NCBI RefSeq assembly: GCF_022436485.1
Contig: NZ_JAKUDO010000001.1
Coordinates: 2,480,001 to 2,544,000 of the forward strand
Direction: 5' to 3'
Source: Agrococcus sp. ARC_14
GTDB lineage: Bacteria > Actinomycetota > Actinomycetes > Actinomycetales > Microbacteriaceae
Length of the DNA stretch: 64,000 bases
Shown: positions 1-11,076 of the stretch, one piece after another
How the letters are laid out: each line of letters begins with the position of its first letter
Numbering within the stretch: the stretch's first letter is position 1
Position numbers and translations under genes: made by a program
Notes under the pieces: model-generated
The model's database searches: none
What the model was told of the DNA's origin: nothing
The model's input: the letters and a program-made list of their open reading frames with translations, nothing else

Positions 1-188
1 GCGACCTCGAGCGTGATCTCCTGTGCCGGCGTGCCGTCGCCGAAGTCGACGGTCGTCTTGAGTGCGTTGTAGATGCCTGGGATCGCGTCGTGCGGGAACT
101 CGATGTCGACGACGGGCCCGGTCACGCGAGCGACGCGACCGACGCCGGCCTGCGTCTGCGAGGCAGCGGGGGTGTCAGTGATGGTCAT
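1..188 (-). CDS. atpD: ATP synthase F1 subunit beta (5' part only)
   Basis: Only the first 62 codons lie in the window; the gene runs off the left edge. The product begins [10 protein letters not shown] and continues into [15 protein letters not shown], the typical N-terminal beta-barrel start of the catalytic F1 beta subunit, followed by a PGIYNAL motif. It hydrolyses or makes ATP at the alpha/beta interface of F1. It follows atpG by 18 nt, the standard order of a bacterial atp operon. The nucleotide-binding domain is outside the window, so catalytic residues cannot be checked. Confidence 0.93.
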   Translation of the reverse strand, partial: MTITDTPAASQTQAGVGRVARVTGPVVDIEFPHDAIPGIYNALKTTVDFGDGTPAQEITLEV

Positions 189-206
189 GGTGATTGCCTT
201 TCGTGG

Positions 207-1091
207 CTACTTCGCCGAGGCGAGGGCGTCCGCGCCGCCCACGATCTCGGAGATCTGCGTCGTGATCTCGGCCTGACGCGCGTTGTTGCGCAGGCGGGTG
301 TAGTCGGTGATGAGCTTGTCGGCATTGTCGGAAGCCGACTTCATCGCCTTCTGCGTGGCGGCCTGCTTGGAAGCAGCCGATTGCAGCAGCGCATTGAAGA
401 TGCGGCTCTCGACGTAGACCGGCAGCAGGGCGTCGAGCACGCGAGCGGGCTCGGGCTCGAACTCGTACAGCGGGAGGTGCTCGGCGGTGCCGGCGTCCTC
501 CGCCTCCACGATCTCGAGCGGCAGCAGCCGGACCGTCGTCGGATCCTGCGTCATCATGCTGACGAAGCGGTTGTAGACGACGTGGATCTCGTCGACCTGC
601 TCTGAGACATACGCCTCGAGCACGGCCTCCGCGATCTCCTGCGCGACCTCGGGCGTCGGGACATCAGAGATGCCCGTCCACTCCTTGATGTAGGGGCGCT
701 GGCGGAACTTGAAGTAGCCGACGGCCTTGTTGCCGATCAGGTAGTGATCGACCTCCTTGCCCTCGGACTCGAGCTTCGCCCGCAGCTCGCCCACCTCGCG
801 GATGATCTGCGAGTTGAACGCGCCGGCCAGGCCGCGGTCGCTCGTCAGCACGACGATCGCCGCCCGCTTGAGCTCGTCTCGCTCGACCGTGAGCGGGTGC
901 GCCTCGTTCGAGTACGTCGCCACCGCGCTCACGGCGCGCGTGAGCGCCCTGGCGTAGGGGTTCGACGCCTTGACGCGCACGAGCGCCTTCTGGATGCGCG
1001 ATGCAGCGATGAGCTCCATCGCCTTCGTGATCTTCTTGGTCGACTGCGCAGACTTGATCTTCTGCGTGTAGACCCGGAGCTGGGCTCCCAT
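207..1091 (-). CDS. atpG: ATP synthase F1 subunit gamma
   Basis: 294 residues, normal length for the central-stalk gamma subunit that rotates inside the alpha3beta3 head. The N-terminus [20 protein letters not shown] and the C-terminal [20 protein letters not shown], which form the long antiparallel coiled coil, are both conserved. [11 protein letters not shown] segment marks the central Rossmann-like domain. The start is ATG, with a 20-nt gap after atpA. It acts on the cytoplasmic side of the membrane, in the same operon as the other F1 subunits. Confidence 0.97.
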   Translation of the reverse strand: MGAQLRVYTQKIKSAQSTKKITKAMELIAASRIQKALVRVKASNPYARALTRAVSAVATYSNEAHPLTVERDELKRAAIVVLTSDRGLAGAFNSQIIREVGELRAKLESEGKEVDHYLIGNKAVGYFKFRQRPYIKEWTGISDVPTPEVAQEIAEAVLEAYVSEQVDEIHVVYNRFVSMMTQDPTTVRLLPLEIVEAEDAGTAEHLPLYEFEPEPARVLDALLPVYVESRIFNALLQSAASKQAATQKAMKSASDNADKLITDYTRLRNNARQAEITTQISEIVGGADALASAK

Positions 1092-1111
1092 TTCGCCTCC
1101 TCAGCGACCGA

Positions 1112-2746
1112 TCAGCGACGGCCCTTGACGATCTGCTCCTGGTTGACATCCTCGAGCATCGGGTTGTTCGACTCGGTTCCCGGGTCGGTGATGCTGGACG
1201 ATGCCTTGCCCTGCCAGTTGGCGGCGAACGCGTCGACCTCGGACTCGAGCTGAGCCTTCGTCTCGTCGTCCAGCTTGCTGGCGTCGCGGATCGTGGTGAG
1301 CAGCGTGCTGTTGTTGCGCAGGTGCTCGAGGAGCTCCGACTCGAACTGCAGCACCTGGCTGACCTCGACGTCGTCGAACTTGCCGTTGGTGCCGGCCCAG
1401 ATCGAGACGACCTGCTCCTCCACCGGGTACGGCGAGTACTGCGGCTGCTTCAGCAGCTCGGTGAGACGGGCGCCTCGGGCGAGCTGACGGCGCGAGGTGG
1501 CGTCGAGGTCGGACGCGAACATCGCGAAGGCCTCGAGCGAGCGGTACTGGGCGAGCTCGAGCTTGAGCGTGCCGGAGACCGACTTGATCGACTTCACCTG
1601 TGCGTCGCCGCCGACTCGCGAGACCGAGATGCCGACGTCGACAGCGGGGCGCTGGTTGGCGTTGAACAGGTCGGACTGCAGGAAGATCTGGCCGTCGGTG
1701 ATCGAGATCACGTTGGTCGGGATGTAGGCCGAGACGTCGTTGGCCTTCGTCTCGATGATCGGCAGACCCGTCATCGATCCGGCGCCGAGCTCATCCGAGA
1801 GCTTCGCGCAGCGCTCGAGCAGACGCGAGTGCAGGTAGAAGACGTCGCCCGGGTATGCCTCGCGGCCCGGCGGGCGGCGCAGCAGCAGCGAGACGGCGCG
1901 GTAGGCCTCTGCCTGCTTCGACAGGTCGTCGAAGATGATCAGGACGTGCTTGCCCTCGTACATCCAGTGCTGGCCGATGGCCGAGCCCGTGTACGGAGCG
2001 AGGTACTTGAAGCCGGCCGGGTCGGAGGCGGGCGAGGCGACGATGGTCGTGTACTCCATCGCACCGGCGTCCTCGAGCGCGCCCTTCACCGAGGCGATGG
2101 TCGAGCCCTTCTGGCCGACGGCGACGTAGATGCAGCGGACCTGCTTGTTGACGTCGCCCGAGTCCCAGTTGGCCTTCTGGTTGATGATCGTGTCGATCGC
2201 CAGTGCCGTCTTGCCGGTCTGGCGGTCGCCGATGATCAGCTGGCGCTGACCGCGGCCGACGGGGATCATGGCGTCGATCGCCTTGATGCCGGTCTGGAGC
2301 GGCTCGTGCACCGACTTGCGCTGCATCACGCCGGGCGCCTGCAGCTCGAGGGCGCGGCGGCCGCTCGTCGCGATGTCGCCCAGACCGTCGATCGGGACGC
2401 CGAGCGGGTCGACGACGCGCCCGAGGTAGCCCTCGCCGACGGGGACGGAGAGGACCTCACCCGTGCGGGTGACCTCCATGCCGGCCACGATGCCGTCGAA
2501 CTCACCGAGCACGACGACGCCGATCTCGGCCTCGTCGAGGTTCTGCGCCAGGCCGAGCGTGCCGTCCGCGAAGCGGACGAGCTCGTTCGCCATGACACCG
2601 GGGAGGCCCTCGACGTGGGCGATGCCGTCCGCGGCGTCGATGACGTGGCCGACCTCGGCCGTCGTCGAGGTCGAAGCCTCGTAGGACGAGACGAAGTCGG
2701 CGAGGGCGCCCTTGATCTCGTCGGGGCTGATGGTGAGCTCTGACAT
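1112..2746 (-). CDS. atpA: ATP synthase F1 subunit alpha
   Basis: 544 residues, the usual length for the regulatory nucleotide-binding subunit of F1. The sequence shows the N-terminal beta barrel, the P-loop GDRQTGKT about one third of the way in, the [19 protein letters not shown] region, and the arginine-finger segment SVSRVGG. The C-terminal helical domain is complete. It alternates with beta in the hexameric head. An ATG start lies 26 nt after the atpH stop, with a GAAGAGGAAG Shine-Dalgarno stretch. Confidence 0.98.
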   Translation of the reverse strand: MSELTISPDEIKGALADFVSSYEASTSTTAEVGHVIDAADGIAHVEGLPGVMANELVRFADGTLGLAQNLDEAEIGVVVLGEFDGIVAGMEVTRTGEVLSVPVGEGYLGRVVDPLGVPIDGLGDIATSGRRALELQAPGVMQRKSVHEPLQTGIKAIDAMIPVGRGQRQLIIGDRQTGKTALAIDTIINQKANWDSGDVNKQVRCIYVAVGQKGSTIASVKGALEDAGAMEYTTIVASPASDPAGFKYLAPYTGSAIGQHWMYEGKHVLIIFDDLSKQAEAYRAVSLLLRRPPGREAYPGDVFYLHSRLLERCAKLSDELGAGSMTGLPIIETKANDVSAYIPTNVISITDGQIFLQSDLFNANQRPAVDVGISVSRVGGDAQVKSIKSVSGTLKLELAQYRSLEAFAMFASDLDATSRRQLARGARLTELLKQPQYSPYPVEEQVVSIWAGTNGKFDDVEVSQVLQFESELLEHLRNNSTLLTTIRDASKLDDETKAQLESEVDAFAANWQGKASSSITDPGTESNNPMLEDVNQEQIVKGRR

Positions 2747-2772
2747 GTGTCTTCCTCTTCGGGGCTTTCGAC

Positions 2773-3558
2773 CTAGCCGAGCTGCAGGCGAAGGTCGGTG
2801 AACTTGGAACGGACGGTGCCGTCGATGATGTCGTCGCCGATCGAGACGCGGAGTCCGCCAAGGACTGCCGGGTCGACGATCTGCTGCAGCTGCAGCGAGC
2901 GGCCGTACTGGCTCTCGAGGCCGACGCGGAGTCGGTCGAGCTGTGCGGCGGGGATCTCGCGAGCCGTGGTGACGGTGGCGAGCGAGCGGCCGGCGGCCGA
3001 GGCCACCTCCGTCGCCGCGCCACGCACCAGCTGGCCGATGCGACGACCGCGCGGGGCGCGCACGAGGTGATCGAGGATCACCGCTGTGGCCTCGCTCGAC
3101 CGGCCGGCGAGCAGGCGCTCGACGAGACGCGCCTTGTCATCGGCGCTGCCGCGCAGACCGCCGAGCGCGAGCTCGAGCTCGGCGTCGGAGGCCACGATCC
3201 GCTGGAACGATGCGATCTCGCCGGCGACGTCTGCCTCCCCCGCAGCCCGGACGGCGACGCGGATGCCCGCGCTGTCGATGGCTGCGAGGATGTCGGCAGC
3301 GCTCGACCAGCGCTGGCGGGCCAGGTGCGCGACGATCGAGACCGCCGGTGCACCGAGCTGCCCGAGCACGCGCTGCGCGAGCGCCGCACGCGAATCGGGT
3401 GTCGAGACCGCGTCGGCGAGCGAGGCGAGCACCTGTGGGCTGCGCTCGATGGCGCGCGAGGCTCGGAAGAGCTCCCGTGCGTCGTCGAGCCCCGCCTGGG
3501 GCTGCGCCAGAAGCGCTTCGTCGATGCCGGCTCGCGCCTGGCTGGTCGCGCTGCCCAC
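2773..3558 (-). CDS. atpH: ATP synthase F1 subunit delta
   Basis: 261 residues, longer than the roughly 180 of enteric delta subunits but normal for actinobacteria. The C-terminal half has the family features ([17 protein letters not shown], then [21 protein letters not shown]). It connects F1 to the peripheral stalk. The start codon is GTG, overlapping the last base of the atpF stop codon (TAGTG), so translation is coupled. The N-terminal helical domain is the poorly conserved part. Confidence 0.95.
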   Translation of the reverse strand: MGSATSQARAGIDEALLAQPQAGLDDARELFRASRAIERSPQVLASLADAVSTPDSRAALAQRVLGQLGAPAVSIVAHLARQRWSSAADILAAIDSAGIRVAVRAAGEADVAGEIASFQRIVASDAELELALGGLRGSADDKARLVERLLAGRSSEATAVILDHLVRAPRGRRIGQLVRGAATEVASAAGRSLATVTTAREIPAAQLDRLRVGLESQYGRSLQLQQIVDPAVLGGLRVSIGDDIIDGTVRSKFTDLRLQLG

Positions 3559-4103
3559 TAGCGGTTGGCCCCTTCACGCTCGAGGTCAGCGAGGAAGCGG
3601 TCGACGATGCCCGCGGAGCGCGAGTCGTCCATCGACTCGCCGACGACCTTCTCGCTGAGGTCGAGGGCGAGCGTGCCGACCTCGGACTTCAGCGAGGAGA
3701 ACGCCGCCTGGCGCTCCTGCTCGATGCGCTGCTGCGCCTGCGCCGTGATGCGCGCGGCGTCCTCGGTGGCACGTGCCTTGAGGTCTGCCTCGATCTTGGA
3801 GGCGTCGGCGCGAGCCTTCTCCTTGATGACCGAAGCCTCGGCGCGGGCCTCCGCGAGCTGGGTGTTGTACGACTCCAGTGCGGCAGCGGCTTCCGCCTGC
3901 GCCTCCTCGGCCTTCTTGATGCCGCCCTCGATCGCAGCGGACCGCTCGTCGAGCAGTGCCTGCATGCGAGGCAGGACGACCTTCCAGAAGATCAGCAGGA
4001 GGACGACGAAGACGACCGCCGACCAGAGAATGTCGTAGAAGGCGGGGAGCAGCGGATTCGGCAGATGCTCCTCGTCCGCCATGCGGAGTGCAGATGAAAG
4101 CAT
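3558..4103 (-). CDS. atpF: ATP synthase Fo subunit b
   Basis: 181 residues from the ATG at 4103 (an adjacent upstream TTG at 4106 and an ATG at 4082 are alternatives). The protein has one membrane helix (YDILWSAVVFVVLLLIFWKV) followed by a long charged coiled coil rich in Ala, Glu and Lys. This is the standard design of the b subunit, whose dimer forms the peripheral stalk binding delta and alpha. It lies 7 nt after atpE. The segment just before the helix, LPNPLLPAFYDI, recurs in an unrelated small membrane protein at 17411-17659. Confidence 0.95.
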   Translation of the reverse strand: MLSSALRMADEEHLPNPLLPAFYDILWSAVVFVVLLLIFWKVVLPRMQALLDERSAAIEGGIKKAEEAQAEAAAALESYNTQLAEARAEASVIKEKARADASKIEADLKARATEDAARITAQAQQRIEQERQAAFSSLKSEVGTLALDLSEKVVGESMDDSRSAGIVDRFLADLEREGANR

Positions 4104-4110
4104 CAAGGGC

Positions 4111-5218
<1,108 letters not shown>

Positions 5219-5380
5219 GGCGTTCAGCGTGTCTTCCTCAACCTCATGGCGCCTGGCGCCGGTTCGACGTCGGTGCACCCCTCACGCAATCGCGCTCGGG
5301 ATACGAGCGGTGCAGCGGGGGGAACACTCAGAACTCTATCAGAGCGGAAACCTCCGCTCAGACCATCAGCGGCGCAGATT

Positions 5381-5842
5381 TCAGGCGCGCGCGCCCGATG
5401 CCGGGCGGCCCTGCGTCTCGTCGTCTGCATCGCTGTCGACCGTCGGCTGACGGCTCGTCGCGATCACGACGCAGTCGATGGCGAGCGAGCCGATGACCGC
5501 GACGACGAGCGAGCCGAAGGCGACGCCGCGGTGCAGCCAGTCCTGGTCGCCGAGCACGAAGACCAGCACGATGAACAGCGCGAACTTCAGCAGCCATCCG
5601 CCCAGCACGATGCCGAAGAACGCACCGGAGACCATCTCGCCCTTCGACACCTTGAGCGCCAGCAGGATGCTGCCCGCCGTGAGCATGCAGAAGATGATCG
5701 CGAGCGCCGTGCCGACCAGCGCGGAGGCGACGCCCGCACCCGCGGCCAGGAACCATCCGACCAGTCCGCCGATGACGGCGACGGCGGCGGCCAGGATGCC
5801 GCCCCACAGCAGGATGCGCTGCATGATCTGGGTGGTGGTCAC
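5381..5842 (-). CDS. AtpI-like four-helix membrane protein
   Basis: 153 residues with four hydrophobic segments (about residues 8-32, 38-62, 70-97 and 104-128) and a polar Asp/Glu-rich tail. Its place between wecA and atpB is where actinobacterial atp operons carry the AtpI-like (ATP synthase protein I) gene, thought to help c-ring assembly. The match is by topology and position rather than a strong motif. The start is GTG, overlapping the wecA stop codon by 4 nt (GTGA), so it is translated as part of the same operon. Confidence 0.7.
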   Translation of the reverse strand: MTTTQIMQRILLWGGILAAAVAVIGGLVGWFLAAGAGVASALVGTALAIIFCMLTAGSILLALKVSKGEMVSGAFFGIVLGGWLLKFALFIVLVFVLGDQDWLHRGVAFGSLVVAVIGSLAIDCVVIATSRQPTVDSDADDETQGRPASGARA

Positions 5843-7044
5843 CGGCTGTCCCCCTGAGAGTCGACGCGAGAGTCGACGCGCGTGTCGATGGCTGTCGGCT
5901 CCATCTTCCCACGCTGGGCGCGCCGCTCACGCATCACCCGCAGGAAGGTGCGCCAGATGCGCCGGCTCACGGGCGCCGCCGTGAGCAGCGCGCAGAGCAG
6001 GAAGCCCACCACCATCACGCCGACCGCGACCCACCACGGCCAGATGAGGAAGAGCAGGCAGCCCACCGAGACGACCGCCGTCCACGCATAGAAGATGAGC
6101 ACGGCGCCCAGGTGCGAGTGGCCCATGTCGAGCAGCCGATGGTGCAGATGCTTGCGGTCGGCCGCGAACGGGCTGTTGCCGTTGACGACGCGGCGCACCA
6201 CTGCGAGCACGAAGTCGGTCATGGGCAGCAGCAGGATCGCCAGGGGCAGCAGCACCGGGATGAACGCCGGCAGGATCTGGCTGCGGCCGCCCATGGTGCC
6301 GAGGTCGATCTGGCCCGTGACGGCGATGGCGCTGGTCGCCGTCAGCAGGCCGAGCATGAGCGCGCCGCCGTCGCCCATGAACATGCGCGCCGGATGCCAG
6401 TTGACCGGCAGGAAGCCGAGGCAGACGCCGACGATGACCGAGGTGATCAGGCTCGCGAGCGAGAAGTAGGCGTTGTCCTGGCCGAGGTTCTGGCTGATCA
6501 TCCAGATGTAGCCGAAGAAGGCGGCAGAGCCGATGATCGTGGTGCCGGCGACCAGGCCGTCGAGGCCGTCGATGAAGTTCACCGCGTTCATCACCAGCAC
6601 GATGATGAGCACGGTGAGGCTGATCGCCATCGTCGCCGAGGGCACGGTGAGGCCGGCGATCGGCAGGCTGACGATCTGCACGCCGAAGAAGGCGACGCCC
6701 GCCGCGACCAGGATCTGCGCGCCGAGCTTCAGCATCCAGTCGAGGTCGAACAGGTCGTCGAGCACGCCGATGCCGCAGATCGCGATGGCCCCGGCCAGCA
6801 GCGCCCAGATGCGGCTCGGCTCGGCGAAGACGCCGGAGAGCTCTGGCACCAGCGCCGCGACGCCGAAGGCGCCGAACAGACCGATGCACATCGCGACGCC
6901 GCCGAGTCGCGGCGTCGGCCGGGAGTGCACGTCGCGCTCGCGCACGGGCGGGTGGATGCCGTGCTTGAGCGCGAGGCGCAGCACGATCTGGGAGGCGACG
7001 AAGGTGATGACCGCCGCCACGAGGGTGATCAGGAGGAAGGTCAC
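5839..7044 (-). CDS. wecA: Undecaprenyl-phosphate N-acetylhexosamine-1-phosphate transferase
   Basis: 401 residues from a GTG at 7044, 4 nt after tsaC ends; the longer open frame upstream reads through tsaC in a wrong frame. It is a polytopic member of the MraY/WecA/Rfe family, which transfers GlcNAc-1-P from UDP-GlcNAc to undecaprenyl phosphate and starts wall polymer synthesis. Visible motifs are PTPRLGG, LDDLFDLDW (Mg-binding aspartates), NFIDGLDGL, HPARMFMGDGG and the cytoplasmic KHLHHRLLDMGHS. Eleven or so membrane helices are evident. In actinobacteria rfe sits exactly between sua5 and atpI. Confidence 0.93.
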   Translation of the reverse strand: MTFLLITLVAAVITFVASQIVLRLALKHGIHPPVRERDVHSRPTPRLGGVAMCIGLFGAFGVAALVPELSGVFAEPSRIWALLAGAIAICGIGVLDDLFDLDWMLKLGAQILVAAGVAFFGVQIVSLPIAGLTVPSATMAISLTVLIIVLVMNAVNFIDGLDGLVAGTTIIGSAAFFGYIWMISQNLGQDNAYFSLASLITSVIVGVCLGFLPVNWHPARMFMGDGGALMLGLLTATSAIAVTGQIDLGTMGGRSQILPAFIPVLLPLAILLLPMTDFVLAVVRRVVNGNSPFAADRKHLHHRLLDMGHSHLGAVLIFYAWTAVVSVGCLLFLIWPWWVAVGVMVVGFLLCALLTAAPVSRRIWRTFLRVMRERRAQRGKMEPTAIDTRVDSRVDSQGDSR

Positions 7045-7048
7045 GGCG

Positions 7049-7717
7049 TCATCCGTCGACGAGCAGGTCGCCGAGCGCCGCAGCGATCGTCGCACGCGGC
7101 AGCACGCCCTGACGGACGATGCGCATGACGCCGTCGGTCGAGCAGTCGAGGATCGTCGAGCCGCTCTGCTCGCCGGGCGCAGCGGTGCCGCCGACCGGGC
7201 CCGCATCAAGCACGACCACGACGCTCTCGCCCAGCATCTCGGCGGCGGCCTCGGCCTCGGTGGCGGCGGGCATCCCGTGCGTGTTGGCGCTCGAGACCGC
7301 GAGCGGGCCCGTCTCACGCAGCAGCTCGATGGCGATGGGGTGGTCAGGCACGCGGATCGCGACGGTGCCGCCGGTGTCGCCCAGATCCCACGTCAGCGAC
7401 GGCTGCGCGCGCAGGATGACGGTGAGCGGGCCCGGCCAGTGCGCGTCGAGCAGCGGCTCGAGCTCGGCCGGGACGCGCTCGGCGAGCGCGGACGCCATGT
7501 GGCGATCGGCGACCAGCACGGGCGGCGGGAAGCCGCGGTCGCGACCCTTCGCTGCGAGCAGCCCGGCGACGGCGGCGTGCGAGAACGCGTCGGCGGCGAT
7601 GCCATAGACCGTGTCGGTGGGGATGACGATGCACTGCCCCGCCGCGATGGCCGTGCGAGCCGCGCGCACCCCGGCGAGCAGGGAGGCGGGATCAGCGCAG
7701 TCGTGGATGGCGGGCAC
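7049..7717 (-). CDS. tsaC: L-threonylcarbamoyladenylate synthase (TsaC/Sua5/YwlC)
   Basis: 222 residues with a GTG start. It makes threonylcarbamoyl-AMP from threonine, bicarbonate and ATP, the first step of t6A37 modification of ANN-decoding tRNAs. Family signs are IPTDTVYGIAADAF near the N-terminus, the WPGPLTVIL motif, GTVAIRVPDHPIA and PLAVSSANTHG. The length equals a YrdC domain plus a short C-terminal tail, without a full Sua5 domain. It sits between prmC (54 nt) and wecA (4 nt), a conserved actinobacterial arrangement. Confidence 0.95.
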   Translation of the reverse strand: MPAIHDCADPASLLAGVRAARTAIAAGQCIVIPTDTVYGIAADAFSHAAVAGLLAAKGRDRGFPPPVLVADRHMASALAERVPAELEPLLDAHWPGPLTVILRAQPSLTWDLGDTGGTVAIRVPDHPIAIELLRETGPLAVSSANTHGMPAATEAEAAAEMLGESVVVVLDAGPVGGTAAPGEQSGSTILDCSTDGVMRIVRQGVLPRATIAAALGDLLVDG

Positions 7718-7771
7718 CGCCCCAGCGTACCGTCGGCATGGGCGGGTCGTCCCCCATCCACCGGGCCGCTG

Positions 7772-8632
7772 TCAGCGGATCGCAGCCGTCACCCGATCGC
7801 GGCCTGTCAGGTCCTGGCGCGTGCGGGCATCGCGGAACCCGGCGTCCTCGAGCATCGCTCGCACCGCCGGCCCCTGCTCCTCGGTGTGCTCGAAGGCGAC
7901 CAGGCCGGTCGGCTCGACGAGGTCGGCGGCGAGCGAGACGAGGTCGCGGATGAAGTCGAGACCATCAGCGCCGGAGTAGAGGGCGGCGGCAGGGTCGAAG
8001 TCGCGGACCTCGTGGTCGGCGGGCACGGATGCGTGGGGCACATAGGGCGGGTTGGAGACGAGCGCCGCGAGCGAGCCCGGCACGATCCCGACCGCCGCGA
8101 GCGCAGCGACGTCGCGCGCGTCCGCGTGCAGCAGCACGGTCTCCGGCGACAGCGCATCGAGGTTGCGGCGGGCCCACACGTAGGCCGCCGGGCTCGCCTC
8201 GACGGCGATCACCCGCGCATCCGACTCACGAGCGATCGCGATCGCCACCGCACCTGTGCCAGTGCCGACGTCGAGCACCAGCGCGGTGCCGACCCGGCGG
8301 CGCAGGTGCTCGAGCGCGACCTCGACCAGCAGCTCGGTCTCGGGCCGCGGCGTGAAGACGCCGGGGCCGACGGCCAGCTCGACGTGCCGGAACGGCGCGA
8401 GCCCGGTGATGTGCTGCAGCGGCTCGCGCCCCTCTCGCCGCGCGACGGCTGCGAGGAAGCGCGCCAGCGCATCCGCTTCGAACGCGCGGCCCATCGCCAT
8501 GTCGACGCGGAGCTCGCCCAGGCTGCTGCCTGCGGCCCATGCCGCGAGCAGCTCTGCGTCGGGGCCGTCGATGCCGACCGCTGCCAAGCGCCCACGCGCA
8601 TCGCGCACGACGTCTGCCACGGCCTGTTGCAT
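7772..8632 (-). CDS. prmC: Peptide chain release factor N5-glutamine methyltransferase
   Basis: 286 residues. It methylates the glutamine of the GGQ motif in release factors using SAM. The N-terminal helical domain is followed by the signature FTPRPETELLVE, the SAM-binding VLDVGTGTGAVAIAIA and the catalytic NPPY motif (VSNPPYVPH). The start is the ATG at 8632, which has AGGA at proper spacing; the longer open frame upstream runs antisense into cysK. Its substrate gene prfA is normally adjacent but here is 10.4 kb away, separated by the accessory block. Confidence 0.95.
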   Translation of the reverse strand: MQQAVADVVRDARGRLAAVGIDGPDAELLAAWAAGSSLGELRVDMAMGRAFEADALARFLAAVARREGREPLQHITGLAPFRHVELAVGPGVFTPRPETELLVEVALEHLRRRVGTALVLDVGTGTGAVAIAIARESDARVIAVEASPAAYVWARRNLDALSPETVLLHADARDVAALAAVGIVPGSLAALVSNPPYVPHASVPADHEVRDFDPAAALYSGADGLDFIRDLVSLAADLVEPTGLVAFEHTEEQGPAVRAMLEDAGFRDARTRQDLTGRDRVTAAIR

Positions 8633-8762
8633 CACGGTCCTCACGCTAATGCCAGCGCGGGCACGCGGATGCACGAGGAATGCTGCGGGCAGCGCCTGCG
8701 GATGCACGGCGGGGCGTCCCGTAGAGTAGAAGCCGAGCTTCCACCCTCTGAAAGGACACAGC

Positions 8763-9692
8763 ATGGCGCGCATCTTCGACGACATCACGGCCACCATCGG
8801 CGGCACACCCCTCGTGCGCCTGCAGCGCATCAACGACTCCGACGCGACCGTGCTGGTCAAGCTCGAGTCGTTCAACCCGGCGGCATCGGTCAAGGACCGC
8901 ATCGGCAAGGCGATCATCGATGCGGCCGAGGCCTCGGGTGACCTGCAGCCCGGCGGCACGATCGTCGAGGGCACGAGCGGCAACACCGGCATCGCGCTCG
9001 CGCTCGTCGGCGCTGCCCGCGGCTACACGGTGATCCTGTCGATGCCCGAGACCATGTCGGTCGAGCGTCGCGCGATCCTCAAGGCATACGGCGCGCAGCT
9101 CGTGCTGACGCCCGGCCCTGACGGCATGCGCGGTGCGGTCGAGCGCGCGGAGCAGATCGTCTCGGAGACCCCCGGTGCCGTGCTCGCGCGCCAGTTCGAG
9201 AACGAGGCCAACGTCGCCGTGCACCGCGAGACCACCGGCCCGGAGATCTGGGACGACACCGACGGCGCCGTCGACATCTTCGTCGCCGGCATCGGCACGG
9301 GCGGCACCATCACCGGCGCCGGCAACTTCCTCAAGGAGCAGAAGCCGGGCCTCCAGGTCGTCGCGGTCGAGCCCATCGACTCGCCGCTGCTCACGCAGGG
9401 CACCGCCGGCCCGCACAAGATCCAGGGGCTGGGGGCGAACTTCGTGCCCGCCATCCTCGACCGCGAGGTCTACGACGAGGTCATCGACGTCACGCTCGAC
9501 GACTCGATCGCCACCGCGCGCGACCTCGCAGCGCGCGAGGGCATCTTCGCCGGCATCTCGGCCGGAGCGGCCGTCTGGAGCGCGCTCCAGGTCGCTCGCC
9601 GCCCCGAGTCGGCAGGCAAGACGATCGTGACGATCGTGCCCGACACGGGAGAGCGCTACCTGTCGATGCCGATCTACGCCGACCTGGTCTGA
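8763..9692 (+). CDS. cysK: Cysteine synthase A (O-acetylserine sulfhydrylase)
   Basis: 309 residues, standard CysK length. It converts O-acetylserine and sulfide to cysteine with PLP. The PLP lysine is Lys44 in [11 protein letters not shown], the substrate loop TSGNTG is at residues 71-76, and [10 protein letters not shown] binds the PLP phosphate. The ATG follows AAAGGA at good spacing. It is followed 29 nt later by cysE, making a two-gene cysteine synthesis operon. A TAGAGT hexamer near 8730 could be its -10, but no clear -35 is visible. Confidence 0.97.
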   Translation: MARIFDDITATIGGTPLVRLQRINDSDATVLVKLESFNPAASVKDRIGKAIIDAAEASGDLQPGGTIVEGTSGNTGIALALVGAARGYTVILSMPETMSVERRAILKAYGAQLVLTPGPDGMRGAVERAEQIVSETPGAVLARQFENEANVAVHRETTGPEIWDDTDGAVDIFVAGIGTGGTITGAGNFLKEQKPGLQVVAVEPIDSPLLTQGTAGPHKIQGLGANFVPAILDREVYDEVIDVTLDDSIATARDLAAREGIFAGISAGAAVWSALQVARRPESAGKTIVTIVPDTGERYLSMPIYADLV

Positions 9693-9721
9693 CGGCCGAG
9701 CACGAGCAAGGAGGAGCGACA

Positions 9722-10276
9722 GTGGGTCTGCTCAACATCCGCGAGGACATCGAGAACGCGAAGCGGCACGATCCGGCCGCGCGCGGAGCGCTGACGATCA
9801 CGCTCACCTACTCGACCCTCCACGCGGTGTGGGCCCACCGCATCCAGCACCGACTCTGGAACGCCGGCGCGCGCTCGCTCGCGCGCGCCGGCAGTCAGTG
9901 GATGCGCTTCCTGACCGGCGTCGAGATCCACCCGGGGGCGCGCCTCGGGCGGCGCTTCTTCATCGACCACGGGATGGGCGTCGTCATCGGCGAGACCGCC
10001 GAGACCGGTGACGACGTGATGCTCTATCACGGCGTCACGCTCGGCGGCACGGCGAACGCCGCCGTCAAGCGGCATCCGACGCTCGGGCACCGCGTGCTCG
10101 TCGGGGCTGGAGCGAAGATCCTCGGCCCCGTCGCGCTCGGCGACGACGTCAAGGTCGGAGCCAATGCCGTCGTGCTGCATGACGCGCCCTCCGGCACGAC
10201 CCTGGTCGGCATCCCCGCCCGCCCGGTCGCGCAGACCTCGCCCGCCGAGCTTCCCCACATCGAGTACTCGATCTAG
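9722..10276 (+). CDS. cysE: Serine O-acetyltransferase
   Basis: 184 residues, the short (EpsC-like) form common in Gram-positives. It acetylates serine to give the substrate of CysK. The left-handed beta-helix hexapeptide repeats are visible ([20 protein letters not shown], then the [18 protein letters not shown] catalytic region with its His). The C-terminal HIEYSI tail ends in Ile, as needed to dock into the CysK active site in the cysteine synthase complex. The start is GTG with a GGAGG site. Confidence 0.96.
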   Translation: MGLLNIREDIENAKRHDPAARGALTITLTYSTLHAVWAHRIQHRLWNAGARSLARAGSQWMRFLTGVEIHPGARLGRRFFIDHGMGVVIGETAETGDDVMLYHGVTLGGTANAAVKRHPTLGHRVLVGAGAKILGPVALGDDVKVGANAVVLHDAPSGTTLVGIPARPVAQTSPAELPHIEYSI

Positions 10277-10288
10277 GCGCGTCTCCTG

Positions 10289-10338
10289 CCGCCGAGTGGC
10301 GCCTCCCGCGAACGAACGTCGCCACTCGAGGTCGGCGG
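10289..10338. terminator. Palindrome between convergent cysE and SMR genes
   Basis: A perfect 9-bp inverted repeat, CGAGTGGCG (10293-10301) and CGCCACTCG (10320-10328), with an 18-nt loop. An outer CCGCCG/CGGCGG pair extends it across a bulge. It lies between convergent operons, so it may act as a two-way terminator, though no T-run follows on either strand. Its core GAGTGGCG also occurs in the hairpins that flank the nuclease-fold gene at 47314-48264. Confidence 0.55.
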
Positions 10339-10355
10339 CGGATCGTGCTCGGGCG

Positions 10356-10751
10356 TCAGGTCGCGGATGCGGTGACGTCGGGTTGCCCCGCGGGCTCGTC
10401 GTGCGGGGTCGTGAGCTTGAGGCCCACCACCGCGACGATGATGCCCGCGACGCAGAGCACCACGGGCCAGCTGAGCGCCTGCACGCCCGTCAGCATCGAC
10501 CACGCGACCGTGAGCGCAGCGCCGATGCCCGCCCACACCGCGTAGGCGGTGCCGATCGGGATGGTGTTGGCGGCCAGCGCCAGCCCCACCATGCTGAGGC
10601 AGAGCGCCACCAGGAAGACGACGGTGGGCGCGACGAGCGTGAAGCCCGCCGAAGCCGAGAGCGCTGTCGCCCAGACGGCCTCGAGCACGGCGGAGACCAG
10701 CAGCAGCGGCCATGCCAGGCCGGGCCGCGTCAACAGGCCGCGCCGGGTCAT
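10356..10751 (-). CDS. Small multidrug resistance (SMR) exporter, second subunit
   Basis: 131 residues from the ATG at 10751, which overlaps the stop of the preceding SMR gene as ATGA; the longer upstream frame is spurious. It has four membrane helices, the essential glutamate Glu24 in VLEAVWATAL, and GTAYAVWAGIGAA in helix 3. It is longer at both ends than its partner, with an Arg-containing N-terminus and a polar C-terminal tail. Paired SMR genes of this kind (for example YkkC/YkkD or EbrA/EbrB) form heterodimers. The riboswitch upstream suggests guanidinium export. Confidence 0.88.
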   Translation of the reverse strand: MTRRGLLTRPGLAWPLLLVSAVLEAVWATALSASAGFTLVAPTVVFLVALCLSMVGLALAANTIPIGTAYAVWAGIGAALTVAWSMLTGVQALSWPVVLCVAGIIVAVVGLKLTTPHDEPAGQPDVTASAT

Positions 10752-11062
10752 GCGAACACCTTCAGCCCGACGACCGACGCGATGAGCAGCGCGATCAGCC
10801 CGACTCGGATCCAGGTGGCGCGCTCTGCCTTCGTCACGATCGCCCAGAGCGCCGTGACGCCCGCGCCGATGCCGACCCAGACGGCGTAGGCGGTGCCGGT
10901 CGGGATCTCCTGCATGGCGATGGCAAGACCCACCATCGAGAGCACGAGCGCGATCGCGAACACGACCGTCGGCTTCCACTTCGAGAAGCCCTTCGAGCGG
11001 CCGAGCGCGGTCGCCCAGACGGCCTCGAGGAGGCCGGAGGCGACGAGGATCACCCAAGACAT
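10748..11062 (-). CDS. SMR exporter, guanidinium exporter (Gdx/SugE)-like, first subunit
   Basis: 104 residues, four membrane helices, the size of a classic SMR protein. Glu13 in SGLLEAVWATAL is the family's proton/substrate carboxylate. IPTGTAYAVWVGIGAGVTAL is the SugE/Gdx-like helix 3 signature. The ATG follows GGAAGGA with 6-nt spacing, and a guanidine-III riboswitch (11077-11117) lies immediately before the ribosome-binding site. The family exchanges guanidinium for protons across the cytoplasmic membrane; with the coupled second subunit this is probably a heterodimeric guanidinium exporter. Confidence 0.88.
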   Translation of the reverse strand: MSWVILVASGLLEAVWATALGRSKGFSKWKPTVVFAIALVLSMVGLAIAMQEIPTGTAYAVWVGIGAGVTALWAIVTKAERATWIRVGLIALLIASVVGLKVFA

Positions 11063-11076
11063 GACGAGTCCTTCCG